From: Ensifer sp. IC3342
Lineage (GTDB): Bacteria > Pseudomonadota > Alphaproteobacteria > Rhizobiales > Rhizobiaceae
Assembly (NCBI RefSeq): GCF_020193655.1
Contig: NZ_JADYVE010000013.1
Coordinates: forward strand, 1-64,000
Direction: 5' to 3'
DNA: 64,000 bases
The notes beneath the pieces were generated by a model. The model was given only the letters and a program-made list of their open reading frames with translations, searched no databases and was not told the DNA's origin. Below, one piece after another: positions 1 to 11,188 of the stretch (its first letter is position 1; every line of letters starts with the position of its first letter). Position numbers and translations under genes: made by a program.

Positions 1-2
1 GG

Positions 3-485
3 CAGGGGCTTGCGCGTTATGTCCTCGATCACCCGGAAACCGTGCGCGGCCGCCGCGTCGTCGATTTCGCCTCCGGCTCCGGCCTCGTCGCGATTGCGGC
101 GATGAAGGCGGGTGCCTCCTCAGTCCTTGCCGTCGACATCGATCCCTGGGCGGAAACGGCGGTACGGCTGAATGCGGAGTTGAACGGGGTCGAAATCGCG
201 TTCAGCGATCGGAACATCATCGGCGAGAGGAAGGTCGCCGATGTCTATCTCGCCGGTGACGTCTTCTACGACAAGGGATTCGCAGATCTGCTCCGCCCCT
301 GGTTTGCCGCGTTGGCAAAGGCGGGGGCGTCGGTGCTTGTCGGAGATCCGGGACGTGCCTATTGCCCGCGGCAGCTGATGACGGCGCTTGCGACCTACAA
401 GGTGCCGGTCACGCGGGCGCTCGAAGACAGCGAGGTGAAGCGCACGACCGTCTGGCGCTTCGAGCCGACCGACAGCTTCGGCTGA
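3..485 (+). CDS. Class I SAM-dependent methyltransferase, 5'-truncated (EtfB lysine methyltransferase-like)
   Basis: The frame is open from the first bases of the window, so the start lies upstream. The visible part holds the SAM-binding motif I (VVDFASGSGLVAIAA) followed by an acidic strand end (AVDID). Then comes LAGDVFYDKGFADLL, which resembles the post-motif seen in the METTL20 / bacterial EtfB lysine methyltransferase group (COG3897-like). Such enzymes methylate lysines of the electron transfer flavoprotein beta subunit; that assignment is inference, and automatic annotation often calls these proteins ribosomal L11 methyltransferase or nicotinamide methyltransferase. It ends 24 bases before the convergent exported-protein gene. 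Confidence 0.85.
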   Translation, partial: QGLARYVLDHPETVRGRRVVDFASGSGLVAIAAMKAGASSVLAVDIDPWAETAVRLNAELNGVEIAFSDRNIIGERKVADVYLAGDVFYDKGFADLLRPWFAALAKAGASVLVGDPGRAYCPRQLMTALATYKVPVTRALEDSEVKRTTVWRFEPTDSFG

Positions 486-509
486 CAGGCCCGTGCCGCC
501 TCATTTCGC

Positions 510-1157
510 CTACGGCCGGATGACGCAGACGCCGCGTTCCCACGCGCAGACGCGGTCGTTCGGTTGCGGCGAGACGACGATGATCTTCGCGCGCTTCGGC
601 GGCGGTGCGGGGTCGACCGCACCCCCTGCGTAATCGCTGTAGTTGCCGTATTGGCTGAAATAGATGCCGTTCCCCTCCTGCCGAAAGGCGGAGATGCCGC
701 CGGCATAGGTTCCGATGCCGGGCGTGACCGATGGAAAGTTGTCGCCGCCGTAGGACCCGACACCGTCGTAGGAGCCGAAACCATAACCCCCGCCGATCAC
801 GATCACACTACGGTACCGGGGCCAACCACGCCCCGCGTAACCCCATGGGCCATACTTCATCTGTACGTGCCGGGTGCGGGTGTTGACGTCCGGCAAGCCC
901 TGATTGAACGATCGAAAGTTGTCGATACCCGACATGACCGAACGGTGCCGCCGATGACCGGCAAAAAACCGACGGCCGTAAAATTTGCGAAAGCCCTGAT
1001 AGCCGAAGCCGTGCTTGAACCGGACATTGCGTGTGCGGGTCTGAACGTCGCCAAAGCTCGCGCCGTTCGCCGCTGCCGCCGGCAGACTGACCGGCATTGC
1101 CAGAGCGCAAGCCAGCACTAGAACTTTGGTCGCGTGGACCACTCGCAACAGATTCAT
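510..1157 (-). CDS. Exported protein of unknown function with an internal repeat
   Basis: 215 residues. An N-terminal signal peptide (hydrophobic residues about 10-29, AAA-type cleavage region) predicts export. The mature part is rich in Gly, Tyr, Arg and Phe. It carries two copies of a short motif, DVQTRTRNVRFK at residues 37-48 and DVNTRTRHVQMK at 90-101, each followed by a Gly/aromatic/Arg-rich stretch. The C-terminus has two cysteines (VCAWERGVCVIRP) that could form a disulfide. I do not recognise a characterised family; similar small exported proteins occur in rhizobia. It is divergent from sdhC across a 311-bp gap. Confidence 0.75.
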   Translation of the reverse strand: MNLLRVVHATKVLVLACALAMPVSLPAAAANGASFGDVQTRTRNVRFKHGFGYQGFRKFYGRRFFAGHRRHRSVMSGIDNFRSFNQGLPDVNTRTRHVQMKYGPWGYAGRGWPRYRSVIVIGGGYGFGSYDGVGSYGGDNFPSVTPGIGTYAGGISAFRQEGNGIYFSQYGNYSDYAGGAVDPAPPPKRAKIIVVSPQPNDRVCAWERGVCVIRP

Positions 1158-1468
1158 TCTGCCGTGCCCTCCGGATCATCCTTAACAATTCGTTAATGCC
1201 ATCCTGGGCCAGTTGCGGGCAAATGTCACGGATTTGCTTATGTTTTCCGCGCTTATCGTTAATTCGCTCCCATGTCTCAGCGGGGCCCAAAAATGCCGTT
1301 TTTCGTCTAATCGATTTTATTTGTTTTGCACTGCAAGGATACTTGTCGTTACGGCTTAGGGTGATTAAAGGTCCGAATGACTGAATTGCGCACAATCGTG
1401 TGCGATACCGGACTAAGGCGGTCCAGTTTCTTTGGGGCGCGGCAATCCGGTCACACCGTGAGGTTCCG
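1158..1468. promoter_or_regulatory. Divergent intergenic region upstream of sdhC
   Basis: 311 bp without a credible gene, lying between the minus-strand exported protein and sdhC. It is more AT-rich than the flanking genes, especially around 1290-1345, and must hold the sdhCDAB promoter. A small hairpin (GCGCAC, 4-nt loop, GTGTGC; 1388-1403) lies about 65 bases upstream of the sdhC start. No operator could be named with confidence. Confidence 0.5.
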
Positions 1469-1864
1469 ATGACGAATGTCACAAGAAGCCGGCCACTCTC
1501 GCCGCATCTTCAAATCTACAAACCCATCCCCACCATGGTGATGTCGATTGTGCATCGCATTACCGGCGGCGCCCTTTATTTCGGCACGATCCTCGTGGCC
1601 TGGTGGCTGATTGCCGCAGCCTCGGGTGCCGCCTATTACGATTGGGTCAGCTGGCTGTTCGGCACGTGGATCGGCAAGCTCGTCCTCTTCGGCTACACCT
1701 GGGCCCTTGTCCACCACATGCTCGGCGGCATCCGCCACTTCATTTGGGACCTCGGCTACGGCTACGAGAAGCATTTCGCGACGAAGATGGCCAAGGCGAC
1801 GATCATCGGATCGGTTTCCCTGACGTTGCTGATCTGGGTGATCGGCTATCTGGTTCGGTACTGA
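1469..1864 (+). CDS. sdhC: Succinate dehydrogenase cytochrome b556 subunit
   Basis: 131 residues, the usual length for SdhC. This membrane-anchor subunit of complex II carries three hydrophobic segments. It has the family signature near the N-terminus ([20 protein letters not shown]) and the conserved histidine region [13 protein letters not shown] that contributes a heme b ligand and lies near the quinone site. The ATG at 1469 is preferred over the in-frame GTG 69 bases upstream, because it gives the family-typical N-terminus and follows a GAGG stretch. First gene of sdhCDAB; sdhD follows after 11 bp. Confidence 0.97.
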   Translation: MTNVTRSRPLSPHLQIYKPIPTMVMSIVHRITGGALYFGTILVAWWLIAAASGAAYYDWVSWLFGTWIGKLVLFGYTWALVHHMLGGIRHFIWDLGYGYEKHFATKMAKATIIGSVSLTLLIWVIGYLVRY

Positions 1865-1875
1865 GGGAATACGAC

Positions 1876-2256
1876 ATGGATATGCGCACACCTCTCGCCA
1901 AGGTTCGCGGCCTCGGCTCCGCAAAGGAGGGGACAGATCATTTCTGGCGCCAGCGTCTGACGGCTGTCTCCAACATTCCGCTGCTCATCTTCTTCGCTTT
2001 CTTCGTGGCCCGCTATGCTGGCGCTCCCCATGCGGAGGTCGTCGCGGCGCTATCCAATCCTTTCGTCGCGGTGATCATGGGTCTCGTTCTCCTTTCCGGT
2101 CTTACCCACATGCGGATCGGCATGCAGGTGATCATCGAGGACTACGTGCATGCGGAAGGCCTCAAGATCGCTCTTCTCATGCTCAACACATTTTTCGCGA
2201 TCGCGGTCGGCGGGCTCTGTCTTTTCGCCATCCTGAAGATCGCTTTTGCAGGGTAA
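1876..2256 (+). CDS. sdhD: Succinate dehydrogenase hydrophobic membrane anchor subunit
   Basis: 126 residues with three transmembrane segments. The motif [19 protein letters not shown] carries the conserved His and Asp-Tyr positions used in complex II for heme b and ubiquinone binding. The protein forms the heme/quinone site with SdhC and anchors SdhAB at the cytoplasmic face. The start ATG at 1876 lies just after a GAGG-like ribosome site. The stop is 7 bp before sdhA, consistent with translational coupling. Confidence 0.96.
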   Translation: MDMRTPLAKVRGLGSAKEGTDHFWRQRLTAVSNIPLLIFFAFFVARYAGAPHAEVVAALSNPFVAVIMGLVLLSGLTHMRIGMQVIIEDYVHAEGLKIALLMLNTFFAIAVGGLCLFAILKIAFAG

Positions 2257-2263
2257 TTTCGCC

Positions 2264-4105
2264 ATGGCATCGATCAGTTCACCCGCTGCAAACGGCAGGG
2301 CTTACCAATATGTCGACCACGCCTTCGACGTGGTCGTCGTCGGCGCCGGCGGCGCGGGCCTGCGCGCGACCCTGGGCATGGCCGAACAGGGGCTGAGAAC
2401 GGCCTGCATCACCAAGGTTTTCCCGACGCGCTCGCACACCGTCGCGGCCCAGGGCGGCATCGCCGCATCGCTGCAGAACATGACGCCCGACAGCTGGCAG
2501 TGGCATCTCTATGACACGGTCAAGGGGTCCGACTGGCTCGGCGACGTCGACGCCATGCAGTATCTCACCATGGAAGCGCCGAAGGCGGTCTATGAGCTCG
2601 AGCACTACGGCGTGCCGTTCTCGCGCAACGAGGAAGGCAAGATCTATCAGCGCCCCTTCGGGGGCCACATGCAGAATTACGGCGAAGGCCCGCCGGTGCA
2701 GCGCACCTGCGCGGTTGCCGACCGCACCGGCCATGCGATCCTGCACACGCTCTACGGTCAGTCGCTCCGGAACAACGCCGAATTCTTCATCGAATATTTC
2801 GCCATCGACCTGATCATGTCTGACGACGGGCGCTGCACCGGCGTCGTCGCCTGGAACCTCGATGACGGCACGATCCACCGCTTCTCGGCGAAGATGGTGG
2901 TGCTGGCGACCGGCGGTTACGGCCGCGCCTATTTCTCGGCGACCTCGGCGCACACCTGCACCGGCGACGGCGGCGGCATGATCGCCCGCGCTGGCCTGCC
3001 GCTCCAGGATATGGAGTTCGTGCAGTTCCACCCGACCGGCATCTACGGCTCCGGCTGTCTGATCACCGAAGGCGCGCGCGGCGAAGGCGGTTATCTCGTC
3101 AATTCGGAGGGCGAGCGCTTCATGGAGCGTTATGCACCGTCCGCCAAGGACCTCGCCTCGCGCGACGTCGTCTCGCGCTGCATGACGCTGGAAATCCGGG
3201 AGGGCCGCGGCGTCGGCAAGAACAAGGATCACATCTTCCTGCATCTCGACCATCTCGATCCGGCCGTGCTGCACGAACGTCTGCCGGGCATTTCCGAGAG
3301 CGCGAAGATCTTCGCCGGCGTTGACGTCACCCGCGAGCCGATCCCGGTGCTGCCGACCGTCCACTACAACATGGGCGGCATTCCCACCAACTATTGGGGT
3401 GAGGTCCTGAACGCCGACGGCGAGAACCCCGAGCGCATTGCGCCCGGCCTGATGGCGGTCGGCGAAGCGGGCTGCGCCTCGGTTCACGGCGCCAACCGCC
3501 TTGGCTCCAACTCTCTGATCGACCTCGTCGTCTTCGGCCGCGCCGCGGCGATCCGCGCCGGCCAGATCATCGACCGCCAGGACTCAATTCCGGCGCTCAA
3601 CACGGCTGCCTGCGACCGCATCGTCGAGCGGTTCGACCGCCTGCGTCATGCCAACGGCCGGACGCCGACGGCGGTTCTGCGCGAGAAGATGCAGCGCGCC
3701 ATGCAGGAGGATGCCGCCGTTTTCCGCACCCAGGAATCGCTCGAATCCGGTTGCCGCCGCCTCTCGGAAATCTGGAAGGAACTTCCCGACGTCAAGGTCA
3801 CCGACCGCTCAATGATCTGGAACTCCGACCTTGTCGAAACGCTGGAGCTGGAAAACCTGATGGCCAATGCCATCACGACCATCTACGGTGCCGAGGCGCG
3901 CAAGGAGAGCCGCGGTTCACATGCGCGCGAGGATTACACCGAGGGCCCGTTGGGGGGGCGCGACGACGTCAACTGGCGCAAGCATACGCTTGCTTGGGTT
4001 AACGAGGCCGGCGATGTCCGGCTCGACTACCGCCCGGTTCATACCGACCTGATCGCCGAGGGCATCGATCCAATGAAGATCGCCCCGAAGGCGCGCGTGT
4101 ACTGA
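2264..4105 (+). CDS. sdhA: Succinate dehydrogenase flavoprotein subunit
   Basis: 613 residues, full length. It oxidises succinate to fumarate at a covalently bound FAD. The Rossmann FAD motif [12 protein letters not shown] lies at residues about 24-35. The FAD-linking histidine is in [13 protein letters not shown] (H58), and the substrate-site blocks [21 protein letters not shown] and [10 protein letters not shown] are intact. The ATG at 2264 is used rather than an upstream in-frame TTG that would overlap sdhD. sdhB follows after 18 bp. Confidence 0.98.
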   Translation: MASISSPAANGRAYQYVDHAFDVVVVGAGGAGLRATLGMAEQGLRTACITKVFPTRSHTVAAQGGIAASLQNMTPDSWQWHLYDTVKGSDWLGDVDAMQYLTMEAPKAVYELEHYGVPFSRNEEGKIYQRPFGGHMQNYGEGPPVQRTCAVADRTGHAILHTLYGQSLRNNAEFFIEYFAIDLIMSDDGRCTGVVAWNLDDGTIHRFSAKMVVLATGGYGRAYFSATSAHTCTGDGGGMIARAGLPLQDMEFVQFHPTGIYGSGCLITEGARGEGGYLVNSEGERFMERYAPSAKDLASRDVVSRCMTLEIREGRGVGKNKDHIFLHLDHLDPAVLHERLPGISESAKIFAGVDVTREPIPVLPTVHYNMGGIPTNYWGEVLNADGENPERIAPGLMAVGEAGCASVHGANRLGSNSLIDLVVFGRAAAIRAGQIIDRQDSIPALNTAACDRIVERFDRLRHANGRTPTAVLREKMQRAMQEDAAVFRTQESLESGCRRLSEIWKELPDVKVTDRSMIWNSDLVETLELENLMANAITTIYGAEARKESRGSHAREDYTEGPLGGRDDVNWRKHTLAWVNEAGDVRLDYRPVHTDLIAEGIDPMKIAPKARVY

Positions 4106-4123
4106 TCTCGAGGAAAACAGGAC

Positions 4124-4903
4124 ATGGTTGAACTCGCTCTCCCCAAGAACTCGCAGATCACCGAAGGCAAGGTCTGGCCGAAGCCGGTCGGCGCGACGAA
4201 CCTGCGTGAATACCGCGTCTATCGCTGGAATCCGGACGACGGCAAGAACCCGCGCGTCGACACCTACTACATCGACATCGACGACTGCGGTCCGATGGTG
4301 CTCGACGGCCTGCTCTACATCAAGAACAAGATCGATCCGACGCTGACGCTTCGCCGCTCCTGTCGCGAGGGCATCTGCGGCTCCTGCGCGATGAACATCG
4401 ACGGCACCAATACGCTCGCCTGCACCAAGGGCATGGACGAGATCAAGGGAACGGTGAAGATCTATCCGCTGCCGCATATGCCGGTGGTCAAGGATCTGGT
4501 GCCGGATCTCACCAATTTCTATGCCCAGCACCGCTCGATCGAGCCCTGGCTGAAGACGGTTTCGCCGACGCCGGCCAAGGAATGGAAGCAGAGCCATGAG
4601 GACCGGCAGAAGCTCGACGGCCTCTACGAATGCATCCTTTGCGCCTGCTGCTCGACCTCCTGTCCGAGCTACTGGTGGAACGGCGATCGCTATCTCGGCC
4701 CGGCTGTTCTCCTGCAGGCCTATCGCTGGCTGATCGATAGCCGCGACGAGGCGACCGGCGAGCGGCTCGACAATCTCGAGGATCCGTTCCGGCTCTACCG
4801 CTGCCACACGATCATGAACTGCGCTCAGGCCTGTCCAAAGGGGCTCAATCCGGCCAAGGCGATCGGCGAAATCAAGAAAATGCTGGTCGAGCGCAGGGTC
4901 TAA
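4124..4903 (+). CDS. sdhB: Succinate dehydrogenase iron-sulfur subunit
   Basis: 259 residues. It passes electrons from SdhA FAD to quinone through three clusters. Ligands are complete: C80, C85, C88 and C100 for [2Fe-2S]; C170, C173, C176 and C180 for [4Fe-4S]; and C227, C233 and C237 for [3Fe-4S] ([14 protein letters not shown]). A GAGGAAAACAGG stretch precedes the ATG. Last gene of the operon; its TAA stop lies inside the left arm of an intergenic palindrome (4901-4942). Confidence 0.98.
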   Translation: MVELALPKNSQITEGKVWPKPVGATNLREYRVYRWNPDDGKNPRVDTYYIDIDDCGPMVLDGLLYIKNKIDPTLTLRRSCREGICGSCAMNIDGTNTLACTKGMDEIKGTVKIYPLPHMPVVKDLVPDLTNFYAQHRSIEPWLKTVSPTPAKEWKQSHEDRQKLDGLYECILCACCSTSCPSYWWNGDRYLGPAVLLQAYRWLIDSRDEATGERLDNLEDPFRLYRCHTIMNCAQACPKGLNPAKAIGEIKKMLVERRV

Positions 4904-4995
4904 AGCACGTCGCGTTCAATCGGACTCCTGCGACGCGCTTTAGGTCATTGCTTTTATGCATGTCGTTCTCCCACACTTTTGGGTGACATGCATTA
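4901..4995. repeat. Tandem palindromic intergenic element after sdhB
   Basis: Two successive inverted repeats. The first pairs 4901-4912 with 4931-4942 (11 of 12 positions, TAAAGCACGTCG against its near-complement). The second pairs ATGCATGTC (4956-4964) perfectly with GACATGCAT (4985-4993). The design and base composition match the small mosaic palindromes common between genes in Sinorhizobium chromosomes; the family name is from general knowledge, not checked. Confidence 0.6.
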
Positions 4996-5020
4996 GTCCC
5001 CGGCAACTTGTCGGCTTCGA

Positions 5021-5050
5021 CGGCGGGCTTTCTGGCCCGCCGTTTGTGTA
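5021..5050 (+). terminator. Rho-independent terminator downstream of sdhCDAB
   Basis: A perfect 8-bp stem CGGCGGGC / GCCCGCCG with a 6-nt loop (5021-5042) is followed by TTTGTGTATTT. It lies about 120 bp after sdhB, beyond the palindromic element, so it would end sdh transcripts and separate them from msrA. Confidence 0.7.
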
Positions 5051-5138
5051 TTTCACGAACTTCACGGCCCCGTGTCGGCATTTGATTTTGAAACTTTCGG
5101 CGGTCCTCATAGCTTTATGTTGGGGATCGGAGATTGCG

Positions 5139-5735
5139 ATGAATCGTTTGCTGTTTGCACTTGCCGCCGGTTGCTTGCTGTCCTTGCCGGCGCGGGCGGC
5201 CGAGCCGCAGTTTGCGCTGTTTGCCGGCGGCTGTTTCTGGTGCGTCGAGACCGATTTCGACGGCGTGCCCGGCGTTCTCGAGACGATTTCAGGCTATGCC
5301 GGCGGCAAGAGCGCCAATCCGACCTATGAGGACTACGCGAGTGGCGGCCATCGCGAAGTGGTCCGCATCAAGTTCGATCCGGACAGGGTTTCCTATTCGA
5401 TGCTCGTCTCGGTGCTGTTCCACACGACCGACCCGACGGATGGTGGCGGCCAGTTCTGCGATCGCGGCTTTGCCTACACGACCGCGATCTACGCGCTTGA
5501 TGAGCGGCAGGCGATGGACGCGAAGGCCGGAAAGATCAAGGCTGAGGCCGAACTCGGGAAGCCGATCGTCACGCCGGTCGAGGGTGCTGCAAAATTCTGG
5601 CCGGCCGAGGACTATCATCAGGACTTCGGCGCACGAAACCCGATTCGCTACTGGTACTACAGGAACGGCTGCGGCAGGAACCGGACGGTCGAGGCGCTCT
5701 GGGGCGACCGTGCCTACGCCGGTGTCAATCACTGA
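5139..5735 (+). CDS. msrA: Peptide-methionine (S)-S-oxide reductase, exported
   Basis: 198 residues. Residues 1-20 form a signal peptide (MNRLLFALAAGCLLSLPARA|AE), so the enzyme should act in the periplasm on oxidised methionines. The catalytic motif GCFWC is at 31-35. The segments GYAGG, YEDYASGGHREVVRIKFDP and the AEDYHQDF motif confirm MsrA. The ATG at 5139 gives a clean signal peptide; a longer in-frame reading from 4956 would bury it. No msrB lies next to it. Confidence 0.93.
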   Translation: MNRLLFALAAGCLLSLPARAAEPQFALFAGGCFWCVETDFDGVPGVLETISGYAGGKSANPTYEDYASGGHREVVRIKFDPDRVSYSMLVSVLFHTTDPTDGGGQFCDRGFAYTTAIYALDERQAMDAKAGKIKAEAELGKPIVTPVEGAAKFWPAEDYHQDFGARNPIRYWYYRNGCGRNRTVEALWGDRAYAGVNH

Positions 5736-5931
5736 TTGTATTCGCGCCGCCCGGCCTTGCCGATTTTTCATATCGGACGGATGCGGAGCGCACCCGTTCC
5801 ACCCGGCGTTTCAATCGTGCAACAGGTACTGCTGAAATGCCTTCCCTTGATTTGTCAGGTGGATTTGCTGTAGTTCGGCCATTATTATCGCGTTGCATCA
5901 TGGTTCGACGAAGATATTGGGGGTAAGAGAC

Positions 5932-6471
5932 ATGCGGGTTTTTCATGCGGCGGCGGGGCTGGCGGTTGTGCTTGCGCTGACCGGATGCCAGCGGACATCC
6001 ATGGGTGGTTTCGGTTCTCAGGATGTTTCACCTGCTCCGCTGCAGGCGCAGCCCGTTCCGACGGTCTCGTCGAGCCAGCTCCCGGATCCGACGACCAACA
6101 CCTCGCAGTTCCCGGCGGCGCCCACCGCCGGCACCGCAGCTCCCGGCGGCGGGCCGGCCGGCACGCAAGTCGCGGCCGCTCCAAACGCGCTCGACGTGAC
6201 GAAGGAATCGATGGTCGGCAATTGGCGCGTGTCGAGCGCCGGCAGCTCCTGCGACATGTTCCTGACGCTGACGAACCTCGGCAGCGGATCGCGCGGCGGT
6301 ACGCGCGGCTGCGCCGGCGAACTGACGACGATGGGCTCCTGGGAAGTCGCCGGCAAGCAGGTGGTGCTCAAGGACCGGGGCGGCAATCCGATCGCGCGCC
6401 TCTACAAGACTGCAGACGCGCGCTTCGACGGTTCGACCAACAGCGGACAGCCGGTCAGCCTTAGCCGCTGA
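5932..6471 (+). CDS. Outer-membrane lipoprotein of the AprI/Inh (Omp10-like) family
   Basis: 179 residues. A lipoprotein signal sequence ends in LTGC with lipidation at C19. A long Pro/Ala/Thr-rich linker follows (about 25-95). The C-terminal domain then carries [21 protein letters not shown] and a second cysteine (TRGCAGEL), typical of the beta-barrel AprI/Inh metalloprotease-inhibitor fold found in Brucella Omp10. Whether it inhibits a protease is unknown. A GGGGGTAAGAG ribosome site precedes the ATG at 5932, which decides the start over an upstream in-frame codon. Confidence 0.82.
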   Translation: MRVFHAAAGLAVVLALTGCQRTSMGGFGSQDVSPAPLQAQPVPTVSSSQLPDPTTNTSQFPAAPTAGTAAPGGGPAGTQVAAAPNALDVTKESMVGNWRVSSAGSSCDMFLTLTNLGSGSRGGTRGCAGELTTMGSWEVAGKQVVLKDRGGNPIARLYKTADARFDGSTNSGQPVSLSR

Positions 6472-6585
6472 TCGCCACCGACACCCGGCGCTCAGCCGGA
6501 TGCGACGCGGGACGAGGACGTGTGAGCAGTCTTGCCCGTCCCGCGCCTCTCGCCGAAATTGCTCCTTGCTCACCTTGGGTGCCGC

Positions 6586-7737
6586 GTGCTCAACCCGGAC
6601 GACAGCATTCTTCACAAGCTTGAAACGCTCGTTACCACCGGCGAACGACAGCGCGATCCGGCGCAAATTGCGATCGCGCGGCGTCTCGACCACCTGACTA
6701 CGGAGCTGCTTGCCAGCAGGCCGTCGCGCAAGTCCAATGCGCTCGGCTGGCTCTTTGCCTCGCGCAAGAAGGAACAAGCTTCGGTCAAGGGCCTCTACAT
6801 CCATGGCGGTGTCGGCCGCGGCAAGACAATGTTGATGGATATGTTCTTCGACGCGGTGCCGATCCAGCGCAAGCGTCGGGCGCATTTCCACGAGTTCATG
6901 GCGGATGTGCACGAGCGCATCTACAAGCATCGCCAGAAACTCAAGAATGGCGAGACGAAACAGGCCGACCCGATCCCGCCGGTGGCCTCCGAGCTCTTTG
7001 GCGAGGCCCGGCTCCTGTGCTTCGATGAATTCTCGGTCACCGACATCGCCGATGCGATGATTCTGGCGCGCCTCTTCGGCGAACTCTTCGCCAAGGGATG
7101 CGTCCTCGTCGCGACCTCGAACGTCGAGCCGAACGATCTTTATCGCGACGGCCTCAATCGTGGCCTTTTTCTCCCCTTCATCGATCTTCTGAAGGCGAAC
7201 ACCGAGATCGTATCGCTCGACACCGAGACGGATTACCGCCTGCAGAAGACCGACGGAAATCCGGTCTGGCTTTCACCGCTCGGCCCGGAGGCGGAGGCGG
7301 CGATGGCGCGCGCCTGGTACGTCGAGACCGGCGGGGCACCGGAAGCACCGGCGGAGATCAGCCGCAAGGGGCGCAAGATCTACGTGCCGTCGGCGTCCGG
7401 CCGAAGCGCCCGGTTTGCTTTTGCCGACCTTTGCGCGCAGCCGCTTGGTGCCGCTGACTATCTCGCCATCCTGACGCAATACAGCACGATTTTCCTCGAC
7501 CATGTCCCGCATCTGGGGCCGCATCTGCGCAATGAGACCAAGCGATTCATCATCCTCGTCGACGCCCTCTACGACCAGGGCGCCCGCCTGTTCGCCTCTG
7601 CCGCGGCCGAGCCGCAGCACCTGCTGACCGCAAAAAAAGGCACCGAAGGCTTCGAGTTCGACCGCACCGTGTCGCGCCTGATCGAGATGCAGAGCGAGGA
7701 ATATGCGGCGCAACATCCGGCGAGAACGGCCGTTTGA
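6586..7737 (+). CDS. zapE: AFG1-like / ZapE-type ATPase
   Basis: About 383 residues. P-loop ATPase with Walker A GGVGRGKT (residues 74-81) and Walker B RLLCFDEFSV. The family block HFHEFMADVHERI lies between them, and LVATSNVEPNDLYRDGLNR follows. Relatives are E. coli ZapE, which binds FtsZ at the division site under stress, and mitochondrial AFG1. The GTG at 6586 gives LNPDDSILHKLE, close to the family N-terminus; the frame stays open to a TTG at 6532, so the start is uncertain. It lies upstream of mdh but with its own 186-bp gap. Confidence 0.88.
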   Translation: MLNPDDSILHKLETLVTTGERQRDPAQIAIARRLDHLTTELLASRPSRKSNALGWLFASRKKEQASVKGLYIHGGVGRGKTMLMDMFFDAVPIQRKRRAHFHEFMADVHERIYKHRQKLKNGETKQADPIPPVASELFGEARLLCFDEFSVTDIADAMILARLFGELFAKGCVLVATSNVEPNDLYRDGLNRGLFLPFIDLLKANTEIVSLDTETDYRLQKTDGNPVWLSPLGPEAEAAMARAWYVETGGAPEAPAEISRKGRKIYVPSASGRSARFAFADLCAQPLGAADYLAILTQYSTIFLDHVPHLGPHLRNETKRFIILVDALYDQGARLFASAAAEPQHLLTAKKGTEGFEFDRTVSRLIEMQSEEYAAQHPARTAV

Positions 7738-7759
7738 TGACGCAACCGTGACACATTAT

Positions 7760-7775
7760 CTTACGTTTACGTAAG
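7760..7775. promoter_or_regulatory. Perfect palindrome CTTACG-TTTA-CGTAAG upstream of mdh
   Basis: A 6-bp inverted repeat with a 4-bp centre lies 23 bp after zapE and about 150 bp before mdh, in an AT-rich gap (7738-7923). AATTTTATC follows on the plus strand, so it could be a weak terminator for zapE. It could equally be an operator in the mdh-suc promoter region. Which of these is not decided by the sequence. Confidence 0.45.
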
Positions 7776-7896
7776 AATTTTATCATCTAACCGATTGAAT
7801 TTGCTCTATCGAAAAGTATGCATTGATATTTTACCATTTGCCGTTTAAGGGCTTTCCGCGAAGGTTTGGCGTTTGCCGCGTTTCAGGCCTCGATGA

Positions 7897-8886
<990 letters not shown>

Positions 8887-8919
8887 CCGCCATCCGGCCA
8901 ATCAGACAGGAACAACTCC

Positions 8920-10116
<1,197 letters not shown>

Positions 10117-10122
10117 GGTTTC

Positions 10123-11025
10123 ATGTCCATCCTGATCAACAAAGACACCAAGGTCCTCGTCCAGGGTCTGACCGGCAAGACCGGCACCTTCCACACCGAG
10201 CAGGCGCTTGCCTACAACGGCACGAAGATGGTCGGCGGCATCCACCCGAAGAAGGGTGGCGAAACCTGGACCGGCGCCAAGGGCGAGCAGCTCCCGATCT
10301 TCGCGTCCGTTGCCGAAGGCCGTGACGCGACCGGCGCCAATGCATCGGTCATCTATGTTCCGCCGGCAGGCGCTGCCGCCGCGATCATTGAGGCGATCGA
10401 TGCGGAAATTCCGCTGATCGTCTGCATCACCGAAGGCATCCCGGTCGCCGACATGGTGAAGGTCAAGGCACGCCTGGAGAAATCCTCCTCGCGTCTCATC
10501 GGCCCGAACTGCCCGGGCGTGCTCACGCCGAACGAATGCAAGATCGGCATCATGCCGGGCAACATCTTCCGCAAGGGCTCGGTCGGCGTGTTGTCGCGTT
10601 CGGGAACGTTGACCTACGAAGCCGTCTTCCAGACCACCAACGAAGGACTCGGCCAGACGACCGCCGTCGGCATCGGCGGCGACCCGGTCAAGGGTACCGA
10701 GTTCATCGACGTCTTGGAAATGTTCCTCGCCGACGACGAAACCAAGTCGATCATCATGATCGGTGAGATCGGCGGTTCGGCCGAAGAGGACGCGGCGCAG
10801 TTCCTGAAGGACGAAGCCAAGCGCGGCCGCAAGAAGCCGATGGTCGGCTTCATCGCCGGCCGTACGGCCCCTCCCGGCCGCACCATGGGCCATGCCGGCG
10901 CGGTTATCTCCGGAGGCAAGGGCGGTGCGGAAGACAAGATCGCGGCCATGGAATCGGCCGGTATCCGCGTCTCACCGTCGCCGGCGCGCCTCGGCAAGAC
11001 GCTGGTCGAAGTCCTGAAGGGCTGA
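10123..11025 (+). CDS. sucD: Succinyl-CoA synthetase alpha subunit
   Basis: 300 residues. CoA-binding Rossmann domain ([17 protein letters not shown]) and the ligase domain with the phosphohistidine loop [19 protein letters not shown] near the C-terminus. It carries the catalytic histidine of succinyl-CoA synthetase. The gene follows sucC by 6 bp, and a 163-bp gap precedes sucA, long enough for an internal promoter, though none is obvious. Confidence 0.98.
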   Translation: MSILINKDTKVLVQGLTGKTGTFHTEQALAYNGTKMVGGIHPKKGGETWTGAKGEQLPIFASVAEGRDATGANASVIYVPPAGAAAAIIEAIDAEIPLIVCITEGIPVADMVKVKARLEKSSSRLIGPNCPGVLTPNECKIGIMPGNIFRKGSVGVLSRSGTLTYEAVFQTTNEGLGQTTAVGIGGDPVKGTEFIDVLEMFLADDETKSIIMIGEIGGSAEEDAAQFLKDEAKRGRKKPMVGFIAGRTAPPGRTMGHAGAVISGGKGGAEDKIAAMESAGIRVSPSPARLGKTLVEVLKG

Positions 11026-11188
11026 CGTTCCGATAGCGAGCTCGGAGCCGGCGCAGTCTGCCGGCCCCGCCCGACCAATTAATGACGCAAGCTTGGTGCA
11101 GTAAAAGGCGCCAAATAAACATGAACGACCGGGAAGACCCGGCATCCCAACTTCAGTCAGGAGGCGAACCAGGGGTTCGCGAAAGACC

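Noticed and set aside
11026..11188. A metabolite-sensing RNA upstream of sucA
   Set aside because: No strong conserved-looking structure was seen in the 163 bp, and the sucA-type RNA motifs I know of are from other proteobacterial groups.
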